A stretch of DNA of 64,000 nt, taken from the NCBI RefSeq assembly GCF_002929805.1, contig NZ_PJJM01000097.1, positions 1-64,000 on the forward strand. Direction: 5' to 3'. Every line of letters starts with the position of its first letter. The first letter of the stretch is position 1. A model generated the notes under the pieces. The model was not told where the DNA came from. It saw only the letters and a program-made list of their open reading frames with translations, and made no database searches. Shown piece after piece: positions 41,824-52,256 of this stretch. Position numbers and translations under genes: made by a program. The DNA is from Cryobacterium sp. Y50. Its GTDB lineage: Bacteria > Actinomycetota > Actinomycetes > Actinomycetales > Microbacteriaceae.

Positions 41824-44800
41824 ATGCATGACGACAGCGCACTGGTCGAGACTCGGCTGAACCGGTTCGTTCGCGAACGGTTGCAGCCGGCGATCTATCG
41901 GGCCATCGCCCCGCTCACGGTGACTGCCTGGACGGTGCCGGGGGAACCGGTCACGTTTGCCGAGGCGGTCTCGCATCCGTTTGCGCCGTTCGTCGTCGGC
42001 TCGCCGTGGGGCCGACCGTGGGAAACCGTGTGGTTTCACCTCCTCGGAACGGTGCCGTCGGAATGGGCGGGAACCCGGGCCGAGGTCGTCATCGACCTCG
42101 GGTTTACGACCGACGTACCGGGCTTCCAGGCCGAGGGCACCGCTTACAGCCCCGATGGCCGGCTACTCAAAGGCGTGGAGTCCTTGAACCGCACTGTGAG
42201 CGTGACCGGTGACACCATCGACCTCTATATAGAGGCCGCCGCCAACCCCAACATTGCGGCTGACTTCAGCTTCGCTCCCACACTGCTGGGCGATCTCGAC
42301 ACCGCCGGCAGCACGCCGCTCTACCTGCTTCGCCAAGCGAATGTTGCCCAGCCCGATACGCAGGTCTGGCAGCTCGCGCAGGACGTGTTCACACTGGACG
42401 GCCTGCGCCGCGAGCTGCCGGTCGCATCGCCGCGGCGAGCGAACATTTTGCGCGCCCTGGAACGCTGCCTCGATCTGCTCGACCCCGACGATGTGGGCGG
42501 CACCGCGGGAGCCGGACGCGCCGCCCTGGCCGAGGTACTCGCAAGCCCGGCCAACGCCAGCTCACACCGAGTGCACGCAGTCGGCCACGCGCACATCGAC
42601 AGCGCCTGGCTCTGGCCCGTACGCGAGACCGTGCGCAAGGTCGCACGAACCTGGTCCAACGTACTCGACCTGATCGACCGTCACCCCGATTTTGTGTTTG
42701 CGGCCTCGTCGGCGCAGCAGTATGCCTGGCTTCAGCAGTTCTACCCGGAGCTGTTCGAGCGGGTGCGCCGCGCCGTCGCGACCGGCAACTTTGTTCCGGT
42801 CGGCGGCATGTGGGTCGAATCCGACACCAACATGCCCGGCGGCGAGGCTCTGGCCCGGCAATTCGTCGCCGGTAAGGGGTTCTTTCTGCGCGAGTTCGGG
42901 GTAGAACCCCTCGAAGTCTGGTTGCCCGACTCGTTCGGCTACTCCGCCGCGCTGCCGCAGATCGTGCGGGCCGCCGGCAGTCGCTGGTTTCTCACCCAGA
43001 AGTTGTCCTGGAACGACACCAACCTGTTTCCGCATCACAGCTTTCTCTGGGAGGGCCTCGATGGCAGCCGCGTCTTCACTCATTTTCCACCGGTCGCCGA
43101 CTACAACGCGCAGCTCTCCGGCCTTGAATTGGCTCGGGCCGAGCGGCTGTTTGCGGAGAAAGGTGTGGCAAATACCTCGCTGGTACCGTTCGGCTGGGGC
43201 GACGGCGGCGGTGGCCCGACCGAGGAGATGATTGCTGCAGCACACCGCACCAGGTCGCTCGAGGGATCGCCGACGGTCGAACTATCGAGCCCGCGGCGCT
43301 TCTTTGAGGCAGCGGAGGCCGAGTACGCCGCACCCCCGGTGTGGTCGGGGGAGTTGTATCTGGAGTTTCATCGCGGCACGCTCACCTCGCAGGCCCGCAC
43401 CAAGCAGGGAAATCGGCGCTGCGAGCACCTGCTGCGGGAGGCGGAGCTCTGGGCGACGGCGGCCTCGGTGCGGGTTGGCACGGAGTATCCGCGGGCGGCC
43501 TTCGACAACGCGTGGCAGACGGTGTTGCTACAGCAATTTCACGACATCCTTCCTGGGTCATCGATTGCCTGGGTCCATCGGCAGGCGGAGCGCGAGTATG
43601 CGCGGGTCGCTCGTGTGCTGGAGGGGGTGATCGAGGCATCCGTTCGTGCGCTGTGCGGGCCGGGCGACGACGCAGTCGTGCTCAACGCGGGGCCGTATGC
43701 CCGCGCCGAGGTGCCCGCGCTCGGCGGCAGCGTGCACGACGCCGCGACGGGTGCTGATTCGGCGGTCGCCGGAGCCACGATCTCGAGAACTCCGGAAGGC
43801 TGGGTACTCTCGAACGCGCAGGTGTCCGTCACGATCGACGGGGACGGACTGTTCACCTCGGTTTACGACCGGCAGGCCGACCGGGAAGTCGTGCCGATCG
43901 GCGCCAGGGCCAACCTGCTCACCCTGCACCGGGACACCCCCACCCAGTGGGATGCCTGGGATATCGATATCCCGCACGCGCGCCTGTTCGCGGCGCTCAC
44001 CGATGCCGAGTCGGTGGCGGAACTAGAGCAGCTTCCGGTGGGTCAGGTCGGCGTGCGCGTCACACGGCGATTCGGCGAGTCCTCGGTAGTCGAAGACGTG
44101 ACCCTCGCCTCGAATTCGAGCGCGATCGACCTGAAGTTCAGTATCGACTGGCACGAACGGCAGAAGCTACTTCGGCTGAGCTTTGCGCTCGATCTCAAGG
44201 CAGACCGGGCCGCCTCCGAGATTCAGTTCGGGCATATATTCCGCCCGACGCATGCGAATACCTCGTGGGATGCCGCCCGCTTCGAAACTGTCGCGCATCG
44301 CTGGGTGCATGTCGGCGAGCCGGGTTTCGGTGTGGCAGTCGCCAATGACTCGACCTACGGGCACGCGATCACCCGCACCGCGTTTCCTCGATCAGAAACG
44401 GATGTTCCGCCGCTTGACCCCAACGCCAGCCAGGACGCTAACGCCGACCGGGATGCCAGCGCCAAGCCGGATGCCAGCTCTGACCAGGAAGCCCGCATCG
44501 GTACCACCGTGGCCTTGTCCCTGCTGCGCGCACCCCTCTACCCGGACCCGACCACCGACCAGGGCAGCCACGAACTGCGAGTGTCTCTTTGCGTTGGCGT
44601 GAGTATTCCCGACGCGGTATCCGAGGGCTACCGGCTGAACCTACCGCTGCGCACCGTCACGGGCGTCGGCTCTACGCCGATCGAGCCGCTGTTCACCGTC
44701 GACCACCCGGCGGTCGTGATCGAGGCGGTCAAGCTCGCCGAAGACGGCAGCGGAGATGTGATCGTGCGACTCTACGAGGCGCACGGAACCCGGGCCCGGG

Positions 44801-44958
44801 CCCGGCTCAGCCGCTCATTCGCCGCCGCCGAGGCCCATGAGACGGACCTGCTCGAACGCCGCGTCACCCCGGCCGCAGTGATCGCGTCGGATGAAGCCGC
44901 CCTGACTCTGAAATTGCGCCCATTCCAGCTCGTGACGCTGCGCTACAGACGCACGTAA
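41824..44958 (+). CDS. Alpha-mannosidase, glycoside hydrolase family 38
   Basis: About 1044 residues, cytoplasmic (no signal peptide). The zinc-binding motif HAHIDSAWLWPVRET (H255, H257, D259) and the nucleophile in WLPDSFGYSAALPQI (D369) define GH38. LQQFHDILPGSSIAWVH and the long beta-sandwich C-terminal domains are also present. It removes alpha-mannose from imported oligosaccharides. A low-complexity Asp/Ala/Ser insert lies near residues 862-890. ATG at 41824 with GGTTAGGG upstream, overlapping nothing; last gene of the sugar operon. Confidence 0.93.
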   Translation: MHDDSALVETRLNRFVRERLQPAIYRAIAPLTVTAWTVPGEPVTFAEAVSHPFAPFVVGSPWGRPWETVWFHLLGTVPSEWAGTRAEVVIDLGFTTDVPGFQAEGTAYSPDGRLLKGVESLNRTVSVTGDTIDLYIEAAANPNIAADFSFAPTLLGDLDTAGSTPLYLLRQANVAQPDTQVWQLAQDVFTLDGLRRELPVASPRRANILRALERCLDLLDPDDVGGTAGAGRAALAEVLASPANASSHRVHAVGHAHIDSAWLWPVRETVRKVARTWSNVLDLIDRHPDFVFAASSAQQYAWLQQFYPELFERVRRAVATGNFVPVGGMWVESDTNMPGGEALARQFVAGKGFFLREFGVEPLEVWLPDSFGYSAALPQIVRAAGSRWFLTQKLSWNDTNLFPHHSFLWEGLDGSRVFTHFPPVADYNAQLSGLELARAERLFAEKGVANTSLVPFGWGDGGGGPTEEMIAAAHRTRSLEGSPTVELSSPRRFFEAAEAEYAAPPVWSGELYLEFHRGTLTSQARTKQGNRRCEHLLREAELWATAASVRVGTEYPRAAFDNAWQTVLLQQFHDILPGSSIAWVHRQAEREYARVARVLEGVIEASVRALCGPGDDAVVLNAGPYARAEVPALGGSVHDAATGADSAVAGATISRTPEGWVLSNAQVSVTIDGDGLFTSVYDRQADREVVPIGARANLLTLHRDTPTQWDAWDIDIPHARLFAALTDAESVAELEQLPVGQVGVRVTRRFGESSVVEDVTLASNSSAIDLKFSIDWHERQKLLRLSFALDLKADRAASEIQFGHIFRPTHANTSWDAARFETVAHRWVHVGEPGFGVAVANDSTYGHAITRTAFPRSETDVPPLDPNASQDANADRDASAKPDASSDQEARIGTTVALSLLRAPLYPDPTTDQGSHELRVSLCVGVSIPDAVSEGYRLNLPLRTVTGVGSTPIEPLFTVDHPAVVIEAVKLAEDGSGDVIVRLYEAHGTRARARLSRSFAAAEAHETDLLERRVTPAAVIASDEAALTLKLRPFQLVTLRYRRT

Positions 44959-44972
44959 CGCCGGTAAAACTG

Positions 44973-45014
44973 GCGACACGCCGTCGTTACTCGTCAGTCG
45001 GCACGGCGTGTCGC
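44973..45014. terminator. Bidirectional terminator hairpin
   Basis: GCGACACGCCGT and its perfect complement form a 12-bp stem around an 18-nt loop, between the convergent mannosidase and ABC exporter genes. No T-run on either side. Confidence 0.75.
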
Positions 45015-45047
45015 ATACGCACCGGCATCACGTACCGGCGCGCCGGG

Positions 45048-47018
45048 CTAGACCAGCAGCTGGTGCTTCGCCAGGTCTCGATACAGCGGGGTGGAGACGA
45101 CAAGCTCGGAGTGGGTGCCGACGCCGACGACCTCGCCGTGGTCAAGCACCACGATCTGGTCGCTGTCGACCACGGTCGAGAGGCGGTGCGCGATCACGAT
45201 GAGGGTGCGGTCGGCAGCGACGGCGTCGATAGCTTCACGCATCATCTGCTCGTTCTTGCCGTCGAGGCTGGAGGTCGACTCGTCGAGCAGCAGAATCGGC
45301 GGGGCCGCGAGCAGCGCTCGGGCGATCGCGAGCCGCTGGCGTTCTCCGCCGGAGAGCTTTACGCCCGATTCGCCGACGGTAGCGCTGAGCCCGGCCGGGT
45401 CGCGGTCGAGCACTTCGCCCAGGTTGACCGCGTGCAGCACCTTGATGCAGTCCTCGTCGGTGGCATCGGGAGTGGCGAGCGTCAGGTTGTCGCGCAGCGA
45501 TCCGGCGAGTACCGGGGCATCCTGCTCGACGTAGCCGATCTGGGCACGCAGCGCGGTGCGATCCAGTGTACGGATGTCCAGCCCCCCGAGCCTTACGGTG
45601 CCATCTGAGACGTCGTAGAACCGTTCGATCAGGGCGAGGATCGTGCTCTTGCCGGCGCCGCTGGGTCCGACGAGCGCGGTGCGTAGCCCGCGCGGGGCGC
45701 TGAACGAGACTCCCTTGAGTACCGGGCGCGGGGCCAGGGAAGTATCCGCGATTGAAATGGCCTCGGGATCGGTGTCCGGTTCGGCCGTGGCGGCCGAACC
45801 GGCAGCATCCGTTGTCGTCGGCCTGTCAGGATCTGCTTCGGCGTCAACCTCGACTGGCACCGCAGCGTACCCGAAGTGCACGTTCTCGAAGCTGATCGCA
45901 GCGGCTTCTGGATTGACCTTGTCGTTGGCGGCGCCGATAGTCATGGCCAGCGGTGCAATGTCGCGGTCGTACTGATCCTCGGCAGGCAGGTCGATGATCT
46001 CCTGAATCCGGCCGAGCGCGCCGAGGGCTGAATTGACCGAGGTGATGGCGCCGAAGAACTGGCCGAGCGGCATGATCATCAGGAACAGGAACAGAATGAA
46101 CGCGACCAGGTCGGCGATCGTGATGGCGCCGCTCGCGACGCGAAAACCGCCAACGCCGAGCACCACGAGAAACGAAACCTGCATGGCGATACCGGCGATC
46201 GGTACGACGAGGGCGCTGATCTTGGCGACCTTGATACCCATGCGCCAGGCGCCGCGGGCGTCTTCTTCGATCACGGCGACTTCGCGTTCGGTCGCATTGG
46301 ATGCACGCACGGTGCGAATGGCACTGATGGCACGCTCAACGCTCGCGGCGAGGTCACCGACCTTCGCCTGGGCGGCTTGGCTCGCGGTGCGGATGCGCCG
46401 GGACAACAGGGTGACGGTGATCACCGACACCGCAATGACGAGCACAGTCAGGCCGAGCAGCACCGGGTCGATGATGAGCATCGCCACGAGGGCACCGATG
46501 AAGGTGAGCGATCCGCCGATCGCTTCGACCAGCCCCTGGGTGAGTACCGCGCGCAGCAGGGTGGTGTCGCTGCCGACGCGGGAGACGAGGTCTCCGGTGC
46601 GTCGGGCGTCGAACTCGCTGATCGGTAGGCGCAGCAGACGCCCCACCAGTTTGCGGCGACTCGAGAGTACGACGCCCTCGCCGGTGCGCTGCAACAGGTA
46701 GTGCTGATAGCCGCTGATCAGGCCCGAAATTACTACCAGGGCGATCAACAAGCCGACGAGGGATCCGAGCGGATCGTCAGCTTGCACGATCGTGATGACC
46801 TGGCTCACCAGCAGCGGCTGGGCCAGGCTCGCGGCGGCGCCGAGCACGCTCAATACGATGACGACGGCGAGCACCTTTTTGTGCTCGAACAGGTAGGGCA
46901 GCAGCTGGCTGAACTTCGCGCGCGGCCCGGTGGGGGCCGGCCGGCCGCGTCGACCGCGCGGTGGCATAACGGCCTTCTGTGCGGCGGAAGAATCGGGCGT
47001 GCGGGTTGCGGTAGTCAC
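45048..47018 (-). CDS. ABC exporter, fused membrane and ATPase domains
   Basis: A 656-residue half-transporter. Residues 1-50 are basic; 50-340 hold six membrane helices; the rest is the ATPase with GPSGAGKSTILALIERFY, signature KLSGGERQRLAIARALL and Walker B ILLLDESTSSLDG. It would work as a homodimer exporting lipids, peptides or drugs. An insertion of about 45 residues rich in Asp, Ala, Thr and Pro sits between FENVHFGYA and the Walker A strand, where other exporters have a short turn. GTG start with only a weak ribosome site. Confidence 0.88.
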   Translation of the reverse strand: MTTATRTPDSSAAQKAVMPPRGRRGRPAPTGPRAKFSQLLPYLFEHKKVLAVVIVLSVLGAAASLAQPLLVSQVITIVQADDPLGSLVGLLIALVVISGLISGYQHYLLQRTGEGVVLSSRRKLVGRLLRLPISEFDARRTGDLVSRVGSDTTLLRAVLTQGLVEAIGGSLTFIGALVAMLIIDPVLLGLTVLVIAVSVITVTLLSRRIRTASQAAQAKVGDLAASVERAISAIRTVRASNATEREVAVIEEDARGAWRMGIKVAKISALVVPIAGIAMQVSFLVVLGVGGFRVASGAITIADLVAFILFLFLMIMPLGQFFGAITSVNSALGALGRIQEIIDLPAEDQYDRDIAPLAMTIGAANDKVNPEAAAISFENVHFGYAAVPVEVDAEADPDRPTTTDAAGSAATAEPDTDPEAISIADTSLAPRPVLKGVSFSAPRGLRTALVGPSGAGKSTILALIERFYDVSDGTVRLGGLDIRTLDRTALRAQIGYVEQDAPVLAGSLRDNLTLATPDATDEDCIKVLHAVNLGEVLDRDPAGLSATVGESGVKLSGGERQRLAIARALLAAPPILLLDESTSSLDGKNEQMMREAIDAVAADRTLIVIAHRLSTVVDSDQIVVLDHGEVVGVGTHSELVVSTPLYRDLAKHQLLV

Positions 47019-47086
47019 TAAGTCATCTTAACCGCCCGGCCTCCGAGCCTCCCCGCAATCTTGCTATCGGTCTTCAGTGGAGCACT

Positions 47087-47848
47087 GTGCCGGAGCCTGT
47101 CATTGCCACCCGAAATCACCTGAAGAGATACAAAAACTTCGTCGCCGTCGACGGCATCAGCTTCGAGGTGGTGCCCGAGCCACTCGCCGGGCCGACGAAC
47201 TGCTCGAGTTCGCCCAGCTCCAGGACAAGGCCACAGCCAAGGTCGACGACCTCGCCGGCGGCATGAAACGGCGCCTGACCATCGCCCGTTCCCTCATCAA
47301 CGACCCGCGCATCCTGCTGCTCGACGAGCCGACCACCGAACTCGTCCCACAGGCCCGCCACGTTCTCTGGGACCGCTTGTTCCGCCTCAAGGAACAGGGC
47401 ACGACGCTGCTTCTCACCACCCACGACATGGACGAAGCCGAACAACTCTGCGACCGCCTTGTCGTCGTCGATAAGGGCCGCATCATGGCCGAGCACCGGT
47501 TTCGGGTCATGCGGTCATACGCGCAGACGGTGCTGTTCACCGCGATCGGCAGCCCGCACGACACCGGTCAGTTGGCCATGGTGCAGCGCTTCGTGATTCT
47601 GCCGATGACGCACTTCTCTGGTACGTTCCTTCCGCTCGATGTGCTGCCACCGTACCTGCAATGGCTCGGCTGGATCTCGCCGCTTTGGCACGGCACCGAA
47701 CTGTCTCGCGTCTTTGCCTATGGCTTTTTGGAATCGATCTGGCTGAGCCTCGTGCACGTGCTCTATCTGGCTGCTCTACCACGCCGTCATGATCGTGATC
47801 GGTCTGGTTTTTACCACTCGCCGTCTGCGCGCCCTATTTTTGAACTAG
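47087..47848 (+). pseudogene. Remnant of an ABC-2 type transporter (ATPase plus permease)
   Basis: From GTG 47087 (GGAG upstream) the frame starts like a NodI/DrrA ATPase ([16 protein letters not shown]) and then breaks. The Walker A region is deleted and the frame shifts. A second frame carries the back half: signature [16 protein letters not shown], Walker [11 protein letters not shown] and [20 protein letters not shown]. It runs into the C-terminal third of a NodJ-like permease ([36 protein letters not shown]). Another frameshift near 47776 precedes the natural end [20 protein letters not shown] and TAG 47846-47848. At least three lesions make both proteins non-functional. Confidence 0.85.
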
Positions 47849-47961
47849 TGGTGCGCGACGGCCGGGTTTCGCAGGTCGTCTCGCGCGGTCTCGAAAAGCA
47901 CGCATGCTTCTCGCCGGTGTCTCGAGACCTGGTGAGCCGATCTCGAAAGGCGTATTACGGG

Positions 47962-49314
47962 TCAGCGATGCAGGTCCAGATTTTTCGTTTCGCGGCTCAG
48001 GATCAATGCGATCAGGGTGATCACGGCCATGACCGAGAGGTAGATGCCGACCCAAAATGGGCTGCCGTCGCCGAGGGTCCACAGCCAGATGGCGATGAAC
48101 GGAGCGACGGCCGCGCCGAGAATAGAGCTCATGTTGTAGGCGAACGCCGAGCCGGTGTAGCGCACGCTGGTCGGGAACAACTCCGGCAGCAGTGCGCCCA
48201 TCGGGCCGAAGGTCATGCCCATAAGTGAGAAGCCGACGATGAGAAACAGCATCACTCCGGGAAAACCGGCGCCGAGCAGCGGTACGAACAGCAGCCCGAA
48301 CACGATGATGAACAACGTCACGATGATGAGCGTCTTGCGACGACCGTGCTTGTCGGCCCAGGGGCCCGAGGCGAGGGTGAAGATTCCGAAGAACACCACG
48401 CCGAGAATCATCATGAGAATAAAGTTGTTGTAGGTGAAGCCGAGTCCCGGCACCGGGGCATCCGTTGCTGCCCGGCCGTAACCGAGTGTGAACGTGGTCA
48501 TCAGGTAGAACAAGACATAGGTTGCGAGCATGATGAAGGTGCCGAGGATGAGTTCGCGCCAGTTTGACTTGAATACGGCAGCGAGCGGCAGCTTCTCGAC
48601 GCGCTTGGTCGTGATGACCTTGGTGAAGGCCTCGCTCTCCACCAGGCGCAGACGTACCCAGAGTCCGACGATGACCATGACAGCCGAGAACAGGAACGGG
48701 ATGCGCCAGGCCCACTCGAGGAACGCCTCGGACGGACGCGTCGGGTCGGTCGACGGCAGTGCGAGGGCCAGGCCGAGAAACAGGCTGTTTGCGATGATGA
48801 AGCCGAGCGGTGCGCCGACCTGCGGAAAGGTGCCGTACCAGGCGCGTTTGCCGACCGGCGCGTTCTCGGTCGCGACCAGCGCCGCACCACTCCACTCGCC
48901 GCCGAGGGCGAATCCCTGAGCGAGGCGCAGGATGACGAGCATGAACGGTGCCCACCAGCCGATCATGTCGTAGGTCGGCAGCAGGCCGATCAAGAACGTT
49001 GCGATTCCCATCGTGAGCAGCGCACCTATGAGTGTCGCCTTGCGCCCTTTGCGGTCACCGAAATGACCGAAGAACAGTGCGCCGATCGGACGAGCGACCA
49101 TGGCAGCACCGAACACGGCGAAGGAAGCGAGCAGCGCGGTGGTCTCGTTGCCGGTCGGAAAGAATAAGTGCGGGAAGACCAAGACGGCCGCTGTCGCGTA
49201 GACGTAGAAGTCGTAGAACTCGATGGTCGTGCCGATGAGGCTCGCCATGATGACGCGGCCCTTCGGGTTGACGGGCTTGGTCGGCGTCGAAACCGACGCA
49301 GTGGATGTAGACAT
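47962..49314 (-). CDS. MHS-family MFS transporter
   Basis: A 450-residue 12-helix symporter of the metabolite:H+ group: [20 protein letters not shown], the loop [20 protein letters not shown] and [20 protein letters not shown]. It is a paralogue of the transporter at 22752-24098. No catabolic gene adjoins it, so the substrate is unknown. The 113-bp gap after it and the 152-bp gap before it hold no gene. Confidence 0.87.
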   Translation of the reverse strand: MSTSTASVSTPTKPVNPKGRVIMASLIGTTIEFYDFYVYATAAVLVFPHLFFPTGNETTALLASFAVFGAAMVARPIGALFFGHFGDRKGRKATLIGALLTMGIATFLIGLLPTYDMIGWWAPFMLVILRLAQGFALGGEWSGAALVATENAPVGKRAWYGTFPQVGAPLGFIIANSLFLGLALALPSTDPTRPSEAFLEWAWRIPFLFSAVMVIVGLWVRLRLVESEAFTKVITTKRVEKLPLAAVFKSNWRELILGTFIMLATYVLFYLMTTFTLGYGRAATDAPVPGLGFTYNNFILMMILGVVFFGIFTLASGPWADKHGRRKTLIIVTLFIIVFGLLFVPLLGAGFPGVMLFLIVGFSLMGMTFGPMGALLPELFPTSVRYTGSAFAYNMSSILGAAVAPFIAIWLWTLGDGSPFWVGIYLSVMAVITLIALILSRETKNLDLHR

Positions 49315-49466
49315 GAGGCTGGATCGCTCCGGAGGGATAGCTGAGCGCCGACGAAACCCGGATATCGGTTGGACATCCCGCGGCAGCGTTTACGCACGAA
49401 TGAAGGTGTGGCCGCGTTTAGAGGTCACAAAACACCCTACCTCCGCAGAACCCAGCCCAGAAACTA

Positions 49467-49823
49467 TTACTTCCAGAGCACCGCGATGATCACGTTCGCC
49501 AGGGTGAGACCGCCGATGGCCCAGAGCACGGTTGACGAGACGCTCGGCTTCTTGCGGTTCACGATCACGAGTACGGTGATCACGATGAGCACGAGGAGCT
49601 TGATGCCGATTTTGGTGTTGTCGATGTGGCCGAGGGTGCCCATCTGGATGACGCCGACAAGCAGCAGACCAGTGACCAGCTGAGTCAGCGCACCGTGGAA
49701 CATGGCGGCGACGATTGTGCCCTTGCCGGCAATGATCGGCTTGATCTGCACCAGAAAGCCGCCGAGCAGTGAGGCGAGGCCGACGAAGTGCAGAATGAGC
49801 AGAATATTGCGCAGAAGGTCCAT
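49467..49823 (-). CDS. Conserved small integral membrane protein
   Basis: A 118-residue protein with four predicted membrane helices (about 4-25, 35-60, 72-88 and 98-116) separated by short polar loops, one with NRKK. It lies 28 nt downstream of ribH in the same direction and may be read through from the riboflavin operon. The function is not known to me. Confidence 0.75.
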   Translation of the reverse strand: MDLLRNILLILHFVGLASLLGGFLVQIKPIIAGKGTIVAAMFHGALTQLVTGLLLVGVIQMGTLGHIDNTKIGIKLLVLIVITVLVIVNRKKPSVSSTVLWAIGGLTLANVIIAVLWK

Positions 49824-49851
49824 GCGTTCAGCCTAGGTGAACGCCAGCGCA

Positions 49852-50328
49852 CTACCCGACGTGCCCGCGCAGCTCCCGCAACACCATTGCGGTAGCCAGG
49901 GCAGCGGAGGCCGCCTCCTCGCCCTTGTCCTCCTTGGACCCGGGCAGCCCGGCCCGGTCGAGGCCCTGCTGTTCGTCGTCCAGGGTCAGCACGCCGAAGC
50001 CCACGGGCTTGCCGGTGTCGAGCGCAACGCGAGTGAGACCATCGGTTGCCGCATTGGAGACGAACTCGAAGTGTGGAGTGCCGCCGCGGATGATCACGCC
50101 GAGGGCGACGGCCGCATCGGCCCCGTTTTCAAGCGCGACCTTGCAGGCGACGGGCAGTTCGAAGCTGCCCGGCACCCGCACGAGCGACCAGGAGGCTCCG
50201 CTCGCTTCGAGCACGCGGGTAGCGCCGGCGATGAGGCCGTCGGTGATCACGTCATGCCACAGACCGGCCACGATGACGACGCGCAAGGCTCTGCCGTCAA
50301 CGCTGAGGGTGGGTCCAGTTCCGGCCAT
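49852..50328 (-). CDS. ribH: 6,7-dimethyl-8-ribityllumazine synthase
   Basis: A 158-residue lumazine synthase, normal length. [20 protein letters not shown], the phosphate-binding region around VPGSFELP and [13 protein letters not shown], and [12 protein letters not shown] are family signatures. It condenses the ribityl-uracil intermediate with the butanone phosphate made by the RibB half of the upstream gene. The ATG overlaps the ribBA stop (TAATG). Confidence 0.95.
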   Translation of the reverse strand: MAGTGPTLSVDGRALRVVIVAGLWHDVITDGLIAGATRVLEASGASWSLVRVPGSFELPVACKVALENGADAAVALGVIIRGGTPHFEFVSNAATDGLTRVALDTGKPVGFGVLTLDDEQQGLDRAGLPGSKEDKGEEAASAALATAMVLRELRGHVG

Positions 50329-51587
50329 TAGGCGATTCCGTTCATGATTTCGATGTTCGTGATGTGGTGACCCATGCGGTCCCGCTTGGTGGCGAGGTAT
50401 TCCTCGTTGTATTCGCCGATCCCCACCACGAGCGGCACGCGTTCGGTCACGGCGACGCCGTGCAGTTCGAGCTGACGCACCTTCTCGGGGTTGTTGGTGA
50501 GCAGCCGCACCGAACTCAACCCCAGTTCGTGCAGGATGCTGGTGGCCGCGCCGTACTCGCGGCTATCGACAGGCAGGCCCAGCGCCACGTTAGCGTCGAG
50601 AGTGTCGAGGCCATCTTCCTGCAACTCGTACGCGCGCAACTTGTTGATGAGGCCGATGCCGCGCCCCTCCTGGCCGCGCAGGTAGACGACCACGCCGCCT
50701 TCCTCCTGGATGATGTCGAGTGAAGCGTCGAGCTGCGGTCCGCACTCGCACTTGAGCGAGCCGAACGCTTCGCCGGTGAGGCACTCCGAGTGCACCCGCA
50801 CGATGGCGCCATTGACCGGGTCGCCGACGACGAAGGCGACGTGGTCGGCGCCGGTGGAACGGTCTCGGTAGGCGCGCACCCGAAAGAGCCCATGCGAAGT
50901 GGGGACGGTGGTCTCCACCTCGAAGTCAACCCGCGGCGCCTCGATCAGAGGCGCGATCGTCGGTAGGGCTGCGTTGGGGTGGAACTCGTCGAGGTAGCTG
51001 ATCAGGTCTTTGATCGTGATGACGTGCAGGCCCTCGCGCTCGCCGAGTTCGAGCAGGCCGGGCAGCCGCATCATCTCGCCGTCTTCGGCCACGATCTCAG
51101 CGATCGCCGCGACCGGTACGAGGCCGGCCAGTTTCATCAGGTCGACGCCGGCTTCGGTGTGGCCGCTACGCTCGCGCACGCCGCCGTCGCGGGCGCGCAG
51201 CGGCAGGATGTGGCCTGGGCGGTGCAGGCTGGCCGGTGCTGAAGCTGGATCGGCCAGAACCCGCAGGGTGTGAGCCCGATCGGCGGCGCTGATACCGGTC
51301 GACAGTCGATCGGCCGCGTCAACGCTCACGGTGTAATTAGTGCCGAGGGGATCTTCGTTGTTCAAGACCATCACTGGCAGGTCGAGCTGGTCGGCGATCT
51401 CGTTGGTCATCGGGGCACAGATGAACCCCGAGGAGTAGCGCACCGTCCAGGCGATCCACTCCTGGGTGGCGAGCTGGGCCGAGATAATGACGTCTCCCTC
51501 GTTTTCGCGGCCCTCGTCATCGGCGACGATGACCGGTCGGCCGAGCCGTAGGGCGTCGAGTGCGGAGGGAATATCGGCGAGGCTCAT
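50328..51587 (-). CDS. ribBA: Bifunctional 3,4-dihydroxy-2-butanone 4-phosphate synthase / GTP cyclohydrolase II
   Basis: A 419-residue fusion. The N-terminal half (1-205) is Rib[34 protein letters not shown] and [14 protein letters not shown]. The C-terminal half is RibA, with its zinc site [18 protein letters not shown] and [18 protein letters not shown]. It supplies both early precursors of riboflavin. ATG with AAGGAGC upstream; ATGA overlap with ribE. Confidence 0.95.
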   Translation of the reverse strand: MSLADIPSALDALRLGRPVIVADDEGRENEGDVIISAQLATQEWIAWTVRYSSGFICAPMTNEIADQLDLPVMVLNNEDPLGTNYTVSVDAADRLSTGISAADRAHTLRVLADPASAPASLHRPGHILPLRARDGGVRERSGHTEAGVDLMKLAGLVPVAAIAEIVAEDGEMMRLPGLLELGEREGLHVITIKDLISYLDEFHPNAALPTIAPLIEAPRVDFEVETTVPTSHGLFRVRAYRDRSTGADHVAFVVGDPVNGAIVRVHSECLTGEAFGSLKCECGPQLDASLDIIQEEGGVVVYLRGQEGRGIGLINKLRAYELQEDGLDTLDANVALGLPVDSREYGAATSILHELGLSSVRLLTNNPEKVRQLELHGVAVTERVPLVVGIGEYNEEYLATKRDRMGHHITNIEIMNGIA

Positions 51588-52249
51588 GATGCGCTCCTTG
51601 GGGTGGCGGCAAGCTGGCGTGCGGTTTCGGGCTGGGAATTGTGGGCGGCGAGGGCGAGCATCCGTTCAACGTGGCGGGCCAGAATGTCCGTCTCAATGTT
51701 GACTCGGTCGCCAGCCACCCGCTCACCAAGGGTGGTCGCCGCGAGGGTCTCGGGAATGAGCGACACCTCAAACCACTGATTCGCGTCGGTGGCAGCGCTG
51801 ATGTTGCTCACGGTGAGGGAGACGCCGTCGATGGCGATCGAACCCTTGCCGACGACGAGCGGCGCGAGTTCGGCGTTGAGGCTGAACCGCAGCACTCGCC
51901 AGGCGTCGCCGGGGGTGACGGCGAGCACGGTGCTGGTGCCGTCAATGTGGCCCTGCACGATGTGGCCGCCGAGGCGTCCACCGACGAGGGCGGCGCGTTC
52001 GAGGTTGACCGAGGAGCCAGCGCAGGCGGTGGACAGTGTCGACATCGACAGGGTTTGCGCCATCACGTCGGCGGTGAAGGTTTCGGCGGTGCGCTCGACC
52101 ACGGTGAGGCAGACGCCCTGCACGGCGATGGAGTCGCCGTGACCGGCGCCATCGATCACGAGCGGGCCGCGGATGGTGAGGCGGGCGGCATCCGCTGTCT
52201 GCTCGATGCGCTCGATTTGGCCGAGCTCCTCGATGATTCCGGTGAACAT
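51584..52249 (-). CDS. ribE: Riboflavin synthase alpha subunit
   Basis: A 221-residue protein of two repeated lumazine-binding domains, starting with the diagnostic MFTGIIEELG. GDSIAVQGVCLTVV and the second copy GSIAIDGVSLTVS show the duplication, and GGRLGGHIVQGHIDG is conserved. It dismutates lumazine to riboflavin. The ATG at 52249 has AAGGAA upstream. The longer upstream frame is the shadow of ribD. Confidence 0.95.
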   Translation of the reverse strand: MFTGIIEELGQIERIEQTADAARLTIRGPLVIDGAGHGDSIAVQGVCLTVVERTAETFTADVMAQTLSMSTLSTACAGSSVNLERAALVGGRLGGHIVQGHIDGTSTVLAVTPGDAWRVLRFSLNAELAPLVVGKGSIAIDGVSLTVSNISAATDANQWFEVSLIPETLAATTLGERVAGDRVNIETDILARHVERMLALAAHNSQPETARQLAATPRSAS

Positions 52250-52256
52250 GGGTTCC

